Source of the DNA: DATAEU01 sp046724395
Lineage (GTDB): Bacteria; Actinomycetota; UBA4738; HRBIN12
Assembly (NCBI GenBank): GCA_046724395.1
Contig: JBKOWM010000066.1
Span: forward strand, 1-43,721
Length of the DNA: 43,721 nucleotides
Reading direction: 5' to 3'
Shown: piece by piece, positions 15,971-24,109 of the stretch
Numbering within the stretch: the stretch's first letter is position 1
Layout: every line of letters begins with the position of its first letter
Translations under genes and position numbers: made by a program
Notes under the pieces: generated by a model
What the model was told of the DNA's origin: nothing
Databases searched by the model: none
The model's input: the letters and a program-made list of their open reading frames with translations, nothing else

Positions 15971-17329
15971 TCATCCCCCGACGTCGGCCCAGAGACCTGC
16001 CGGCCGGCCGAGCACGACGCGCCACAGGTCGCGAAGCGCTTCACGTGAGTTCGGTGAGCGCGCGGCGGGGGCGTACCCGATCGCGTGCTTCGGGAGCCGG
16101 ACGCGGAGACGCTCGTCCCGGATCGAGAAGCGCAGCGGTGGGTCCATCTCGCGAGCCTCCCCGTCGACGCCGACGTCGATCGGCGAATCCGCCGAAACCT
16201 CGAAGACGCGAGGCGCCCACGAGAGCAGGCCCGTGTACCGCTGCAGCCGACCGGTCACGACGTCCGCGAGGAACCTCGACGTATCGCGACGGTCGATCGT
16301 GAGCGTGAGGACGCCCAGGCGCCCCGTGTCGAGGTGCGGACGGCTGCCTGCGCCGCGCGTCGTCGTGCCGTAGGGGTTGTTGGACACCTGGATGAGGTCC
16401 GCCCCGACCCGCTCACGCCCGTCGGGCCCCGTGAATCGCAGATCGAACGGGCGAGAGTCGGGTCCCAGGACGTTCGGCAGCGTGGTAAGGGTCGTGTCGA
16501 GCTTGGCGTCGCGGTATTCGGGCGAACGGACGATCGTCGCGTACAGCCCGAGCGAGACGTTGTTGACGAAGACGCGGCCGTTCACCTCGGCGAGGTCCAC
16601 CTGACGCTCCACGGCGTCGCCGTACGCGTCCAGGGCGCCGACGACATCGTTGCGGTCGAGCCCGAGATCGACCGCCAGGTGATTCCTCGTGCCCGCCGGA
16701 ACGACGACCATTGCGAGCCCGAGCTCGGCCGCGATCGCGCCGACCATCGCCTGCGACCCGTCACCGCCGGCCATGCCGATCACATCGGCGCCGTCGGACG
16801 CGACCTCGCGGACGCGCTGCATCCAGTCCTCGCCCGGACGCAGGACCACCGGCTTGATCCCGCGATCGCGACACTCGTCGACGAGACGAAATCGGTCCGC
16901 CTTGCCGCCGCCGGACCTGAGATTCATGAAGAGCACCCCGTGCCTGGCCGGCGAGACGGGCGTCCCGGGCGTCTCGGCCCGGCGAAGGTCGCGGAGCGTA
17001 TCCCCGAGGGCGTACTTCGCGAGCCCGACGGCCGCGGCGAGCGTCAGCACGACGACCCAGCCGGGGACGCCTCCCTCCGCGTCGAACGCGCTGGCGACGA
17101 CGCCTACGACCGCGATAAGCGCGACGACGACGGCGAGCCCTCGTCGTACCCCCGACCTCGTCAGCGCGAACCAGGCGGCGGCCACGATGACGACCAGCTG
17201 GACGAGGGTCGCCACAACCGCCAGCGGGCGCGTCGCGATCGGGATGGCGGCGAGGACGACCGACGCGATCGCCAGGACGATGGCGCCGATGGCCGCGATG
17301 CGTCGAAGCGGCGGTGGCGCCGGCGTCAC
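15971..17329 (-). CDS. Membrane-anchored diacylglycerol/lipid kinase family protein
   Basis: The 452-residue protein has about four hydrophobic helices in residues 8-105, then a soluble kinase domain of the DAGK/YegS/LCB5 type from about 130. The nucleotide-binding region shows NLRSGGGKADRF (about 136-147), GMAGGDGSQAMVGAIA with the conserved GGDGS (188-192), and PAGTRNHLAVDLGLDR. The C-terminal beta-sandwich includes IQVSNNPYGT and IDVGVDGE. It would phosphorylate a lipid such as diacylglycerol or a polyprenol; the substrate is not identifiable. The GTG at 17329 follows the PPK2 stop by 13 bp and has GGGAGG upstream, so it is the second gene of the ppk2 operon. Confidence 0.85.
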   Translation of the reverse strand: MTPAPPPLRRIAAIGAIVLAIASVVLAAIPIATRPLAVVATLVQLVVIVAAAWFALTRSGVRRGLAVVVALIAVVGVVASAFDAEGGVPGWVVVLTLAAAVGLAKYALGDTLRDLRRAETPGTPVSPARHGVLFMNLRSGGGKADRFRLVDECRDRGIKPVVLRPGEDWMQRVREVASDGADVIGMAGGDGSQAMVGAIAAELGLAMVVVPAGTRNHLAVDLGLDRNDVVGALDAYGDAVERQVDLAEVNGRVFVNNVSLGLYATIVRSPEYRDAKLDTTLTTLPNVLGPDSRPFDLRFTGPDGRERVGADLIQVSNNPYGTTTRGAGSRPHLDTGRLGVLTLTIDRRDTSRFLADVVTGRLQRYTGLLSWAPRVFEVSADSPIDVGVDGEAREMDPPLRFSIRDERLRVRLPKHAIGYAPAARSPNSREALRDLWRVVLGRPAGLWADVGG

Positions 17330-17342
17330 CTTGGCCTCCCGG

Positions 17343-18230
17343 TCAGAACGGCGTCGGGATGTATCGCCCGTGCAGCTCGGGCTCGACGTACCCCCGCGGC
17401 GATTGGCGGTGGGGGAGCTCGGCGTCCTTGCCCTCGAGCGGCTCGTACGGAACGAGACCCAACAGATGCGTGATGATGTTCAGTCGCCCGCGGCGTTTGT
17501 CGTCGGTCCGCGCGATGTACCAGGGTGCCCATGGCGTGTCCGTCGCGGCGAGCATCGCGTCGCGGGCACGAGAGTAGTCGAACCAGCGGCTGTACGAGCG
17601 AAGGTCCATGTCCGTGAGCTTCCAGATCTTCCGTGGGTCCTGAATCCGGCCTTCGAGGCGTCGCGTCTGTTCGTCCGGGCTCACCTCGAGCCAGTACTTG
17701 ATGAGGTGGATGCCCGAGTCTGCCATCGCCTTCTCGAACCCCGGCGCCAGGGCGAGGAACCGCGACGTCTCCTCCGGCGTGCAGAAACCCATGACGCGCT
17801 CGACGCCGGCGCGGTTGTACCAGCTTCGGTCGAAGATCACGACCTCGCCAGCCGACGGAAAGTGCGGGACGTATCGCTGGATGTACATCTGGGAACGCTC
17901 TCGCTCGGTCGGGGCGGGAAGCGCGACCACCCGGAAGACGCGAGGGCTGACGCGCTCGGTGATCGCCTTGATCGTGCCGCCCTTGCCGGCCGTGTCTCGC
18001 CCCTCGAACACGATGCAGACCTTCGCGCCCGACGCCTTCACCCATTCCTGCATCGCGACGAGCTCGCCGTGCAGCCGGCGGAGCTCGCGTTCGTACGGCT
18101 TCGGCTTCATCCTGCCCTGATCGCCGTCGTCGGCGGCGTCCGTGGCCAGATCGGAAGTGGACGCGACGGTCACGGCCCCCGCGCTTGCGTTCCCGTCGCC
18201 GTGCGCGGGCTTCTTGTGCTTCTTCGCCAT
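17343..18230 (-). CDS. ppk2: Polyphosphate kinase 2 (PPK2)
   Basis: The 295-residue protein has the PPK2 P-loop fold: Walker A FEGRDTAGKGGTIK (about 75-88), the lid/Walker B FDRSWYNRAGVERV (133-146), and RIQDPRKIWKLTDMD with SRWFDYSRARDAML. PPK2 enzymes use polyphosphate to phosphorylate nucleotides (class I, nucleoside diphosphate to triphosphate) without ATP. One-domain size and motif spacing suggest class I. The first about 40 residues are low-complexity and Lys/Ala/Asp-rich. ATG 18230 is preceded by GGAGG at 6-7 bp. It is divergent from the SHOCT gene across a 289-bp gap with palindromic boxes. Confidence 0.92.
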   Translation of the reverse strand: MAKKHKKPAHGDGNASAGAVTVASTSDLATDAADDGDQGRMKPKPYERELRRLHGELVAMQEWVKASGAKVCIVFEGRDTAGKGGTIKAITERVSPRVFRVVALPAPTERERSQMYIQRYVPHFPSAGEVVIFDRSWYNRAGVERVMGFCTPEETSRFLALAPGFEKAMADSGIHLIKYWLEVSPDEQTRRLEGRIQDPRKIWKLTDMDLRSYSRWFDYSRARDAMLAATDTPWAPWYIARTDDKRRGRLNIITHLLGLVPYEPLEGKDAELPHRQSPRGYVEPELHGRYIPTPF

Positions 18231-18322
18231 GACAGCCTCCCTCGTGCGGTCCGCGTCGGGAACGCGCGGTGAAGGGCCGATCCCGACATCCCGTATTGAA
18301 GTCGTCGCTGGCCGTTCGGTCA

Positions 18323-18339
18323 TCAGACAGATGGGATGA
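18323..18339. promoter_or_regulatory. Degenerate regulon box near ppk2
   Basis: TCAGACAGATGGGATGA has an intact GGGATGA half-site and the outer TCA of the other half at the standard 17-bp spacing, but lost most of the CCC arm. It lies 93 bp upstream of the ppk2 ATG on the minus strand. It is a weak candidate for the ppk2 box, given that copy 6 nearby is nearer the divergent SHOCT gene. Confidence 0.35.
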
Positions 18340-18422
18340 TGCGGGGGCGCGCCACACGCCGCGACCAGCGACGGAGTGCTGGGCGCCATCGCCCTCTCGT
18401 CTCCTCACCCCAGCGGCGCGTT

Positions 18423-18439
18423 TCACCCCATCGGCATGA
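18423..18439. promoter_or_regulatory. 17-bp palindrome, regulon box copy 6
   Basis: TCACCCCATCGGCATGA keeps TCACCCC and CATGA arms. It is 81 bp before the SHOCT-protein ATG at 18520. An extra half-site, TCACCCCAGCGG, starts at 18405, 18 bp upstream, so two regulator dimers might sit side by side here. Confidence 0.68.
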
Positions 18440-18519
18440 CCACATGAGCGGCGACGGCGCCTACCGTGCGGGCAACGACGGGCGGCGGCTGGTCGCCCGC
18501 GTCAATGGAAGGAGCGACG

Positions 18520-18885
18520 ATGGACTGGTCGTTCGGGGACGTACTGTGGGCGATGGTCGCCTTCTTCTTCTGGTTCCTGTTCATCTGGATGTTCATCGCG
18601 GTGTTCGGCGACATCTTCCGCCGCGACGACCTGTCGGGATGGGGCAAGGCCGGATGGATCCTCGTCATCTGTGTCCTTCCGTTGCTCGGCATCCTCATCT
18701 ACATGATCGCCCGGCCGAAGATGACCGAGCAGGACCGGCGGATGCTCGACGCGGCGCAGGAGCGAGAGCGCCGGCTCTCGGCGTACTCGGCGGCGGACGA
18801 GATCGCCAAGCTTTCGCGGCTCCGCGACAGCGGGGAGATCTCGGCGCAGGACTACGAGCGGCTGAAGGAGCGGGCGCTGGCCTAG
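18520..18885 (+). CDS. PLDc_N-SHOCT membrane protein
   Basis: The 121-residue protein has two membrane helices (about 7-30 and 48-66). The second helix ends in ILIYMIARP, the usual end of the PLDc_N (phospholipase D-nuclease N-terminal, non-catalytic) region. The C-terminus is a SHOCT domain (AADEIAKLSRLRDSGEISAQDYERLKERALA). No catalytic residue is visible. ATG 18520 has GGAAGGAG upstream, which rules out the in-frame ATG at 18505. The degenerate PAP2-kinase gene begins 18 bp after its stop, so the two are probably one transcript. Confidence 0.83.
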   Translation: MDWSFGDVLWAMVAFFFWFLFIWMFIAVFGDIFRRDDLSGWGKAGWILVICVLPLLGILIYMIARPKMTEQDRRMLDAAQERERRLSAYSAADEIAKLSRLRDSGEISAQDYERLKERALA

Positions 18886-18903
18886 CCCTCGTCGGCCGGC
18901 ACG

Positions 18904-20538
18904 ATGCGGGCGACGTCGCCGGCAGCGCGAACCCGGCGCCGACCCTCGGGCGAGCCGGCGCCGCTGCCGAGGACCGCCGGGCGGGCACGGTCGGTGATCG
19001 CCCTCACGGCGGTGCTGGCCGTCGGGATCGTCGTCTCGCTTCTGCTGCGGCTGGGAGTTCCCGAGCCGTGGGGGGACCAGACGCTGGCCGCCATCCGGGA
19101 GGCCGCTCCCGCTTGGCTCACGGATTTGGCTGCCCGGGTCGACGTCCTCGGCAGCGTCTGGGTCGTCCTGGCGTTGCGTGTGGCGACGCTCGGGGTCGCG
19201 GCAGTCTTCTCGCGGTGGCGGCAGGGGGTCGTCTTCCTAGCCACGATCGCGCTGGCCGACTGGACGGTCGTCAGCGTCCTCGGCTGGCCGCGGCCGGCAC
19301 CGGTCGGGCTCGTGTCGGAGACGAGCCGGGCGACGTTCTGGTTTCCTTCACGCCCGGTTGCGACGCTGACGGTCACGCTGGTCGCGATGGCCTTCGTGCT
19401 CGTTCCCGCCGGCCGGTACAGAACTCGCGCATTGCGGACGGCCGTCGCCATTTGCATCGGCTACGCGGTCGCGCGGGTGCTAAGCGGGGGGGACTATCCG
19501 TTCGACGCTGGGTATGCCGTCGCCCTCGCAACGACGGCGGCCGTCACCGCGTTCGCCGCGTTCGTCCCCGACGAGGTGTTCCCAGTTCGGTACTCCCGCC
19601 GCCAGGGTTCGTCGGCCCATCTCGATCTCGAAGGCGCGCGGGGGCGGGCGATCGTCGACGCCGTCCGCGAGCAGCTCGGCTTCAGCGTGACCGCGATCCG
19701 ACCGTTCGGGCTGGAAGGTTCGGGCGGCTCCTCGCCGGCGATGCTGGAGGTCGGCGAGTCTCCCGCCCGACTGTTCGCGAAGATCTTCAACACGACGCAC
19801 CTTCGGGCCGACCGCTGGTACCGGTTCGGACGGACGTTGCTGTACGGTCAGCTCGAGGACGAGGTCCCGTTCGCGTCCGTGCGCCGGCTGGTCGAGTACG
19901 AGGACTACGCGCTTCGGCTGCTCGACGACGTCGGCGTCCGTGTGGCGCAGTCCTACGGCATCATCGAACTGACGCCCAACCGTGAGTACATGCTCGTCAC
20001 GGAGTTCTTCGAGCACGCCACGCCGCTCGGGGAAGCCGAGGTGGACGACGTCATCATCGACGATGGGCTTCGGCTGATCCGGGTGCTGTGGGATCGGGGC
20101 CTCGCGCATCGCGACATCAAGCCGGCGAACCTGCTGGCGCGACGGGGACACCTCCAGCTCGTCGACGTCTCGGGCCTCGAGGTGCGGCCCACGCCGTGGC
20201 GACAGGCCATCGACCTGGCGAACATGATGCTCACGCTCGCGCTGCGGACGGATCCCGACCGCGTCTATGCGCGGGCAACGAGGATGTTCGAGCCACAGGA
20301 GGTGGCCGAGGCATTCGCCGCCGACCGCGGCCTCGCCGTTCCCACCCAACTTCAGGCCATGCTCAAGGCCGATCCGCGCCCGGTCTTCTCGCGATTCACG
20401 GAGCTCGCCCCGCCGCACCCACCGATCTCGATTCAGCGTTGGAGCGCTCGACGGACCGCCTTGCTCTGCGCGACCGCGGTGGGGTCCTTGATCGCCATCT
20501 CGATGTTGATCGATTCGTTGCTCGCCGGGCTCCGATAA
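18904..20538 (+). CDS. Six-helix PAP2-like domain fused to protein-kinase-like domain, both degenerate
   Basis: The 544-residue protein begins with about six membrane helices (31-222) in PAP2-phosphatase arrangement. The three PAP2 motif positions can be found but catalytic residues are replaced: PSGH reads PSRP (148-151), and SRxxxxxHxxxD reads A190-R191, VLSGG, D197, YPF, D201, so both histidines are absent. From about 245 a kinase-like domain follows, with HRDIKPANLL (402-411) intact but the DFG position reading DVS (421-423). A last hydrophobic helix lies at about 517-540. The catalytic Asp and Asn remain, so kinase activity is possible. It may sense or bind a lipid phosphate. No homologue of known function is recognised. 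Confidence 0.75.
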   Translation: MRATSPAARTRRRPSGEPAPLPRTAGRARSVIALTAVLAVGIVVSLLLRLGVPEPWGDQTLAAIREAAPAWLTDLAARVDVLGSVWVVLALRVATLGVAAVFSRWRQGVVFLATIALADWTVVSVLGWPRPAPVGLVSETSRATFWFPSRPVATLTVTLVAMAFVLVPAGRYRTRALRTAVAICIGYAVARVLSGGDYPFDAGYAVALATTAAVTAFAAFVPDEVFPVRYSRRQGSSAHLDLEGARGRAIVDAVREQLGFSVTAIRPFGLEGSGGSSPAMLEVGESPARLFAKIFNTTHLRADRWYRFGRTLLYGQLEDEVPFASVRRLVEYEDYALRLLDDVGVRVAQSYGIIELTPNREYMLVTEFFEHATPLGEAEVDDVIIDDGLRLIRVLWDRGLAHRDIKPANLLARRGHLQLVDVSGLEVRPTPWRQAIDLANMMLTLALRTDPDRVYARATRMFEPQEVAEAFAADRGLAVPTQLQAMLKADPRPVFSRFTELAPPHPPISIQRWSARRTALLCATAVGSLIAISMLIDSLLAGLR

Positions 20539-20663
20539 GCGCGCCCGCGTCCGCGGCCACCGGCAGCACCGTGGCGCCGCGCTGGAGCCGACCCGCCTAT
20601 TCGATCGTCTCCCTCCCCGGTCGCCTGCGGGGACCGAACTCTCTCGGACGTAACGCGACGGTT

Positions 20664-21242
20664 TCAGACGCGTGCGTCGCGTTCCATGCTGCGAAGGCTG
20701 AAGGCGAGCGCGATCTCGGTGATGCCTCGCAGGATCGCCATGAAGCCGACCCACACGAGGATGAGCGCGGCCCGAGGAGCGAAGAACTGTTGCGAGACCC
20801 AGAACGCGAGCAGCACCTCGATGATGCCCGCAACGAGGCCGAGCCACCAGACGTCGTTCACGGGTTTCATCACGATGCTGCGGATGATGTCGAACGAGCC
20901 CTTGAAGATCAGCAGGAACCCGAGGATCGAGGCGAGCTCCCAGAACGCGCCCACCGGATGGACGAACGACCAGATCGAGCCGATCGCGAACAGGACCACG
21001 AGGATCCAGTGCGCCCACCGCCATGAGGGCGCCGTGACGGCCGCGAGGACCTCCGTGAACGCGAAGAACATCAAGACGAGCCCGATCAGCACCCCCACGG
21101 CGGTCACCGACGTGATGTCGAATCGCAGGATGACGAGGGCGGCGATGAGCCACGCGACCCCGGTGATCAGGAACAGCCACCACGGAAACGGCGCGCGTCC
21201 CGCCTCACCGGGCATTACCTCCCCGACGTCGACCGTCGCCAT
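20664..21242 (-). CDS. HdeD family membrane protein
   Basis: The 192-residue protein has six hydrophobic helices in tandem pairs (about 20-38, 44-68, 72-92, 98-118, 130-150, 154-178) and the HdeD-type features: WWLFLITGVAWLIAALVILRFD near the start and GFLLIFKGSFDIIRSI in the middle. HdeD proteins are acid-stress membrane proteins in enterobacteria; in Actinobacteria they are common, with unknown role. ATG 21242 follows a very strong purine-rich site (GAGGAGGAGGAGGG). A perfect palindromic box lies 71 bp upstream. It is preceded by the frameshifted ZIP gene, but its own box makes it independently transcribed. Confidence 0.86.
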   Translation of the reverse strand: MATVDVGEVMPGEAGRAPFPWWLFLITGVAWLIAALVILRFDITSVTAVGVLIGLVLMFFAFTEVLAAVTAPSWRWAHWILVVLFAIGSIWSFVHPVGAFWELASILGFLLIFKGSFDIIRSIVMKPVNDVWWLGLVAGIIEVLLAFWVSQQFFAPRAALILVWVGFMAILRGITEIALAFSLRSMERDARV

Positions 21243-21312
21243 TCCCTCCTCCTCCTCGCCATCCCACTCATCGATCGCGCATGTCACTCTGCCGCGCCGG
21301 CTCGGGCTCACC

Positions 21313-21329
21313 CTCACCCCGACCGGGTG
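21313..21329. promoter_or_regulatory. 17-bp palindrome, regulon box copy 7
   Basis: TCACCCCGACCGGGTGA matches the consensus except for one central base pair. It lies between the stop of the frameshifted ZIP gene (21341) and the HdeD start (21242), 71 bp upstream of the latter. Because both genes point the same way, the box marks an internal promoter for HdeD. Confidence 0.75.
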
Positions 21330-21340
21330 ATTCGTTTCGA

Positions 21341-22080
21341 CTTACTCGAGGCGGGCGAGGGTGGTCGCCGCGATGAAGCCGAGCACCGCCACCAGGCCCG
21401 ATGCCCGGCCCCCCTGCTCGAACGATTCCGGGATCATCGAGTCCGCCAGCATCGTGAGCACGGCGCCGGCGGCGAACGACTGAGCAAACGCCCCTTCGGC
21501 GCTCGGGACGGCGGAGACGACGACGTACGCGACCGACGGCTCGTCGTGATCTGGATCTGGGTGGTTGGTGTGTCGGCGGCCGCGTCGCTTGCCGGGGCCA
21601 CCCGGCGCCGTGAAGGCTCCATGTCGCCGCGACGGCCTCCGGCAGATTCGAGACGAAGACCGCGACGAGGAACGCCACGGAGACGGATCCGCCCAACACC
21701 ACGGAGACGCCGAGCACGAACGACTCGGGAATCCCGTCGAGCAGTGTCCCGAGGAAGATGGCCTGTCCGGAGCCCGGGCCTGCGGTCGGGCGCTCTGTCG
21801 AGATCTCCTTGCGGTCTTGCCCTCCTCGACGGTCGATCATGGCGTCCGCCGCGTAGAACACCACCGCACCCGACAGCATCCCGAGCACGACGGCGCCGCG
21901 GGCAGCGATCGCCTCCAGCACCAATTCGTAGCTTGTGGCGCTGATGAGCGCGCCCGCGCCGAATGCCATCGTCAGGGCGACGACGCGGGCCGTCGGGCGG
22001 AGCCACAAGGTAAGGCCGCACCCGACGACCAGCGACGATGCCGCGACCGCTCCCCACGCCGCCGCCGCGGCGGCGCTCAT
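21341..22080 (-). pseudogene. ZIP family metal transporter, frameshifted
   Basis: The N-terminal part reads as a ZIP transporter (VALTMAFGAGALISATSYEL, AIFLGTLLDGIPESFVLGVS, AVFVSNLPEAVAATWSLHGAGW) in one frame from ATG 22080. The family's C-terminal signature, FAAGAVLTMLADSMIPESFE, then VLGFIAATTLARLE and TAA at 21341-21343, continues in a different frame. The switch falls at about 21540-21600, where a Pro/Arg/His-rich stretch replaces the expected helix. ZIP proteins import Zn2+, Fe2+ or Mn2+. A single frameshift would give a truncated protein of about 170 residues. Sequencing error is also possible. It is 50 bp downstream of the DUF7144 gene and probably the last gene of the long operon. 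Confidence 0.72.
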
Positions 22081-22130
22081 CGAACAACCTCAGCGTTCGC
22101 CGCGAAGCGCCCCCCGCTTGGGTGGGGTCG

Positions 22131-22544
22131 CTACATCTCCGACGCGGTGACGTCGCGACCGTGGACGGTGAGCGCCCAGATGACGAAGACGGCGGCCGTT
22201 GCTATCAGGATGCCCCACACGGGGTAGTACGGGATCCACGCGAACGCTGCGATCGCGCTGACGACGGCCAGGATCACGCCGACGGTCCGGGCCCACACGG
22301 CGCCGCTGAAGACACCGAACCCGGCAAGCAGCACCAGGATTCCGAGGATCAAATGAATCCAGCCCCACGTCGTCGTGTCGAACTTCAAGATGTAGTTCCG
22401 CGTCGTCACGTAGAACTCGTCATCGATGATCGCCGACAGACCGGCGATGGCGTGCCAAACGCCGATCATGATCATCAGGAATCCCGCAAACCACGTCCAG
22501 CCGATCGCCCAGGCGCTCGGCTCTCTGTCGCGGTACGAGGCCAT
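22131..22544 (-). CDS. DUF7144 family membrane protein
   Basis: The 137-residue protein has four hydrophobic helices (about 14-34, 57-78, 85-105, 110-128). It carries the DUF7144 hallmarks WFAGFLMIMIGVWHAIAGLSAI and YILKFDTTTWGWIHLILG. It is a likely paralogue of the protein at 7301-7744. ATG 22544 is preceded by AAAGGAGAAGG. Function is unknown. It lies 17 bp after the YfcC-type transporter and is therefore near the end of the ATPase-arginine operon. Confidence 0.84.
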   Translation of the reverse strand: MASYRDREPSAWAIGWTWFAGFLMIMIGVWHAIAGLSAIIDDEFYVTTRNYILKFDTTTWGWIHLILGILVLLAGFGVFSGAVWARTVGVILAVVSAIAAFAWIPYYPVWGILIATAAVFVIWALTVHGRDVTASEM

Positions 22545-22561
22545 TGCCCTTCTCCTTTCAC

Positions 22562-24109
22562 TCACGCCACGATTGCGGCGATGCCCAGCACCAAGACCGT
22601 CATGCCCGCGAGGATCGCAAGGAGCGGCCAGACGAACTTCAGGTAACGGCCGTACGGAACGCGGGCGATCGCAAGACCGCCCATTACGACAGCCGATGTA
22701 GGGATGAACAGGTTCATCAGCCCGTTCGCGCTCTGATACGCGGTCACGACGAGGTCCTTGGGGACGTCGGCGAACCCCGCGAGGGGCGCCATGATCGGCA
22801 TGGCCACGGTCGCAAGACCGGACGACGACGGGATCAGGAACGAGAGCGGCAGGAACAGCGCGTACATGACGATCGAGAACGCGACCTTCCCGACGTCGCC
22901 GAGTGCCACCTCGGCCCAGTGAAGGACGGTGTCGGTGATCTGCCCGTTGTTCATGATCACGGTGATGCCTCGAGCGATCCCGATGATTAGCGCCACCCCG
23001 AGCAGGTCGCGCGCCCCGGCGACGAACGTTTCCGCGAGGTCTCCCTCCTTCATCCGACCGACGAGGCCGATGATGATCGCAAACAGCAGGAACGACGCGG
23101 TCATCTCGGGGAACCACCACCACAGCGTGGGGAACGGCACGCCCAGGTCCTCCCATGGGACGACGCCGTAGATCATCACTGCGAATGCCAATCCGAAGAG
23201 CGTCAGCACGATCTTGTGTGTGGTCGTCATCGTCTGAAGCTCGCCGGTGGTCGTGGCCTGGCCGCCGGCCGCGCCGAAGTGCTCCTCGTTCTCGACCTTC
23301 ATGTCGTACACGAGTGAGTTCGATGGATCGGCCTTGACGCGATCACCGTATCTGCGGACGAACAGGACCCCGATGACGAGGCCGACGACCAAGATGATCA
23401 ACCTGGTCACGAAGCCGTCGCTGATCGAGGTGTCCGCGAACCCGGAGGCGATCCCGGTCGCGAATGGGTTGATCGTCGACCCCATCACACCGATCCCGCA
23501 TCCGAGGAGGATGACCGCCGCGCCGGTCATCGCATCGTACCCGGCCGCGATCATCACCGTGATGATGAGGACATAGAAGGCAAGGCTCTCCTCGGCCATC
23601 CCGTACGTCGTGCCGCCGATCGCGAACACGGTCATCAGGATCGGGATCATCAGGCGTTCCTTGCCGTGGAGCCGCCGGACCAGCCTTTCGATGCCCGCCT
23701 GAATCGCTCCCGTCTTCATCGTGATGCCGAGGAATCCGCCGATCACGATGATGAAGAGCGCGACATCGATCGCGCCGAACAGCGCTCCCGAGTTGTAGTA
23801 GTTGATGTTCCCCTTCCGGTTCTCGATGCCGTAGAGCCCGTTGATGGGGGCGGTCAGCGAGTCGACCAGAATCCGCTGCGGGTTCGCCTCGACCTCGTGG
23901 TAGGTTCCGGGGATCGGTTCGCCCTTCTTGTTGAGATCGTACGTTCCGGCCGGGATGATCCAGGTCGCGATCGCGGCGAGCACGATGAGTGCGAACAGAA
24001 TCGTGTAGGCGGACGGAAGCGTGAACCGACGCTTCTTCCGCTCTCGCGTCTCGGCAACCTCAATGACGAGATCGGGTCTGGTGTCGCTCGGCGTCTCCTT
24101 GGAGTTCAT
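22562..24109 (-). CDS. YfcC/ArcD-type transporter, probable arginine-ornithine antiporter
   Basis: The 515-residue membrane protein has about 12 helices after a 30-residue cytoplasmic start (RKKRRFTLPSAYTILFALI). GGTTYGMAEESLAFYVL, INPFATGIASGFA, IPSSSGLATVAMPIMAPLA and YQSANGLMNLFIPTSAVVMG are YfcC-family landmarks. The family includes the arginine-ornithine antiporter ArcD of streptococcal arginine-deiminase clusters, so the arcBCA context makes that role likely; fatty acid or dicarboxylate transport cannot be excluded. ATG 24109 has GGAGGTGACC upstream and overlaps the end of the NhaC gene by 50 bp. Confidence 0.86.
   Translation of the reverse strand: MNSKETPSDTRPDLVIEVAETRERKKRRFTLPSAYTILFALIVLAAIATWIIPAGTYDLNKKGEPIPGTYHEVEANPQRILVDSLTAPINGLYGIENRKGNINYYNSGALFGAIDVALFIIVIGGFLGITMKTGAIQAGIERLVRRLHGKERLMIPILMTVFAIGGTTYGMAEESLAFYVLIITVMIAAGYDAMTGAAVILLGCGIGVMGSTINPFATGIASGFADTSISDGFVTRLIILVVGLVIGVLFVRRYGDRVKADPSNSLVYDMKVENEEHFGAAGGQATTTGELQTMTTTHKIVLTLFGLAFAVMIYGVVPWEDLGVPFPTLWWWFPEMTASFLLFAIIIGLVGRMKEGDLAETFVAGARDLLGVALIIGIARGITVIMNNGQITDTVLHWAEVALGDVGKVAFSIVMYALFLPLSFLIPSSSGLATVAMPIMAPLAGFADVPKDLVVTAYQSANGLMNLFIPTSAVVMGGLAIARVPYGRYLKFVWPLLAILAGMTVLVLGIAAIVA

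Noticed and set aside
18405..18421. TCACCCCAGCGGCGCGT as an additional full regulon box
   Set aside because: Only the left half matches; the right half GGCGCGT departs from GGGRTGA. Kept as a half-site in the copy 6 entry, not as a separate box.
20539..20663. Hairpin CCCCGGTCGCCTGCGGGG between the kinase fusion and HdeD as a terminator
   Set aside because: The stem is 5 bp only, has no T-run, and alternative pairings of similar strength exist, so it is not distinctive in GC-rich sequence.
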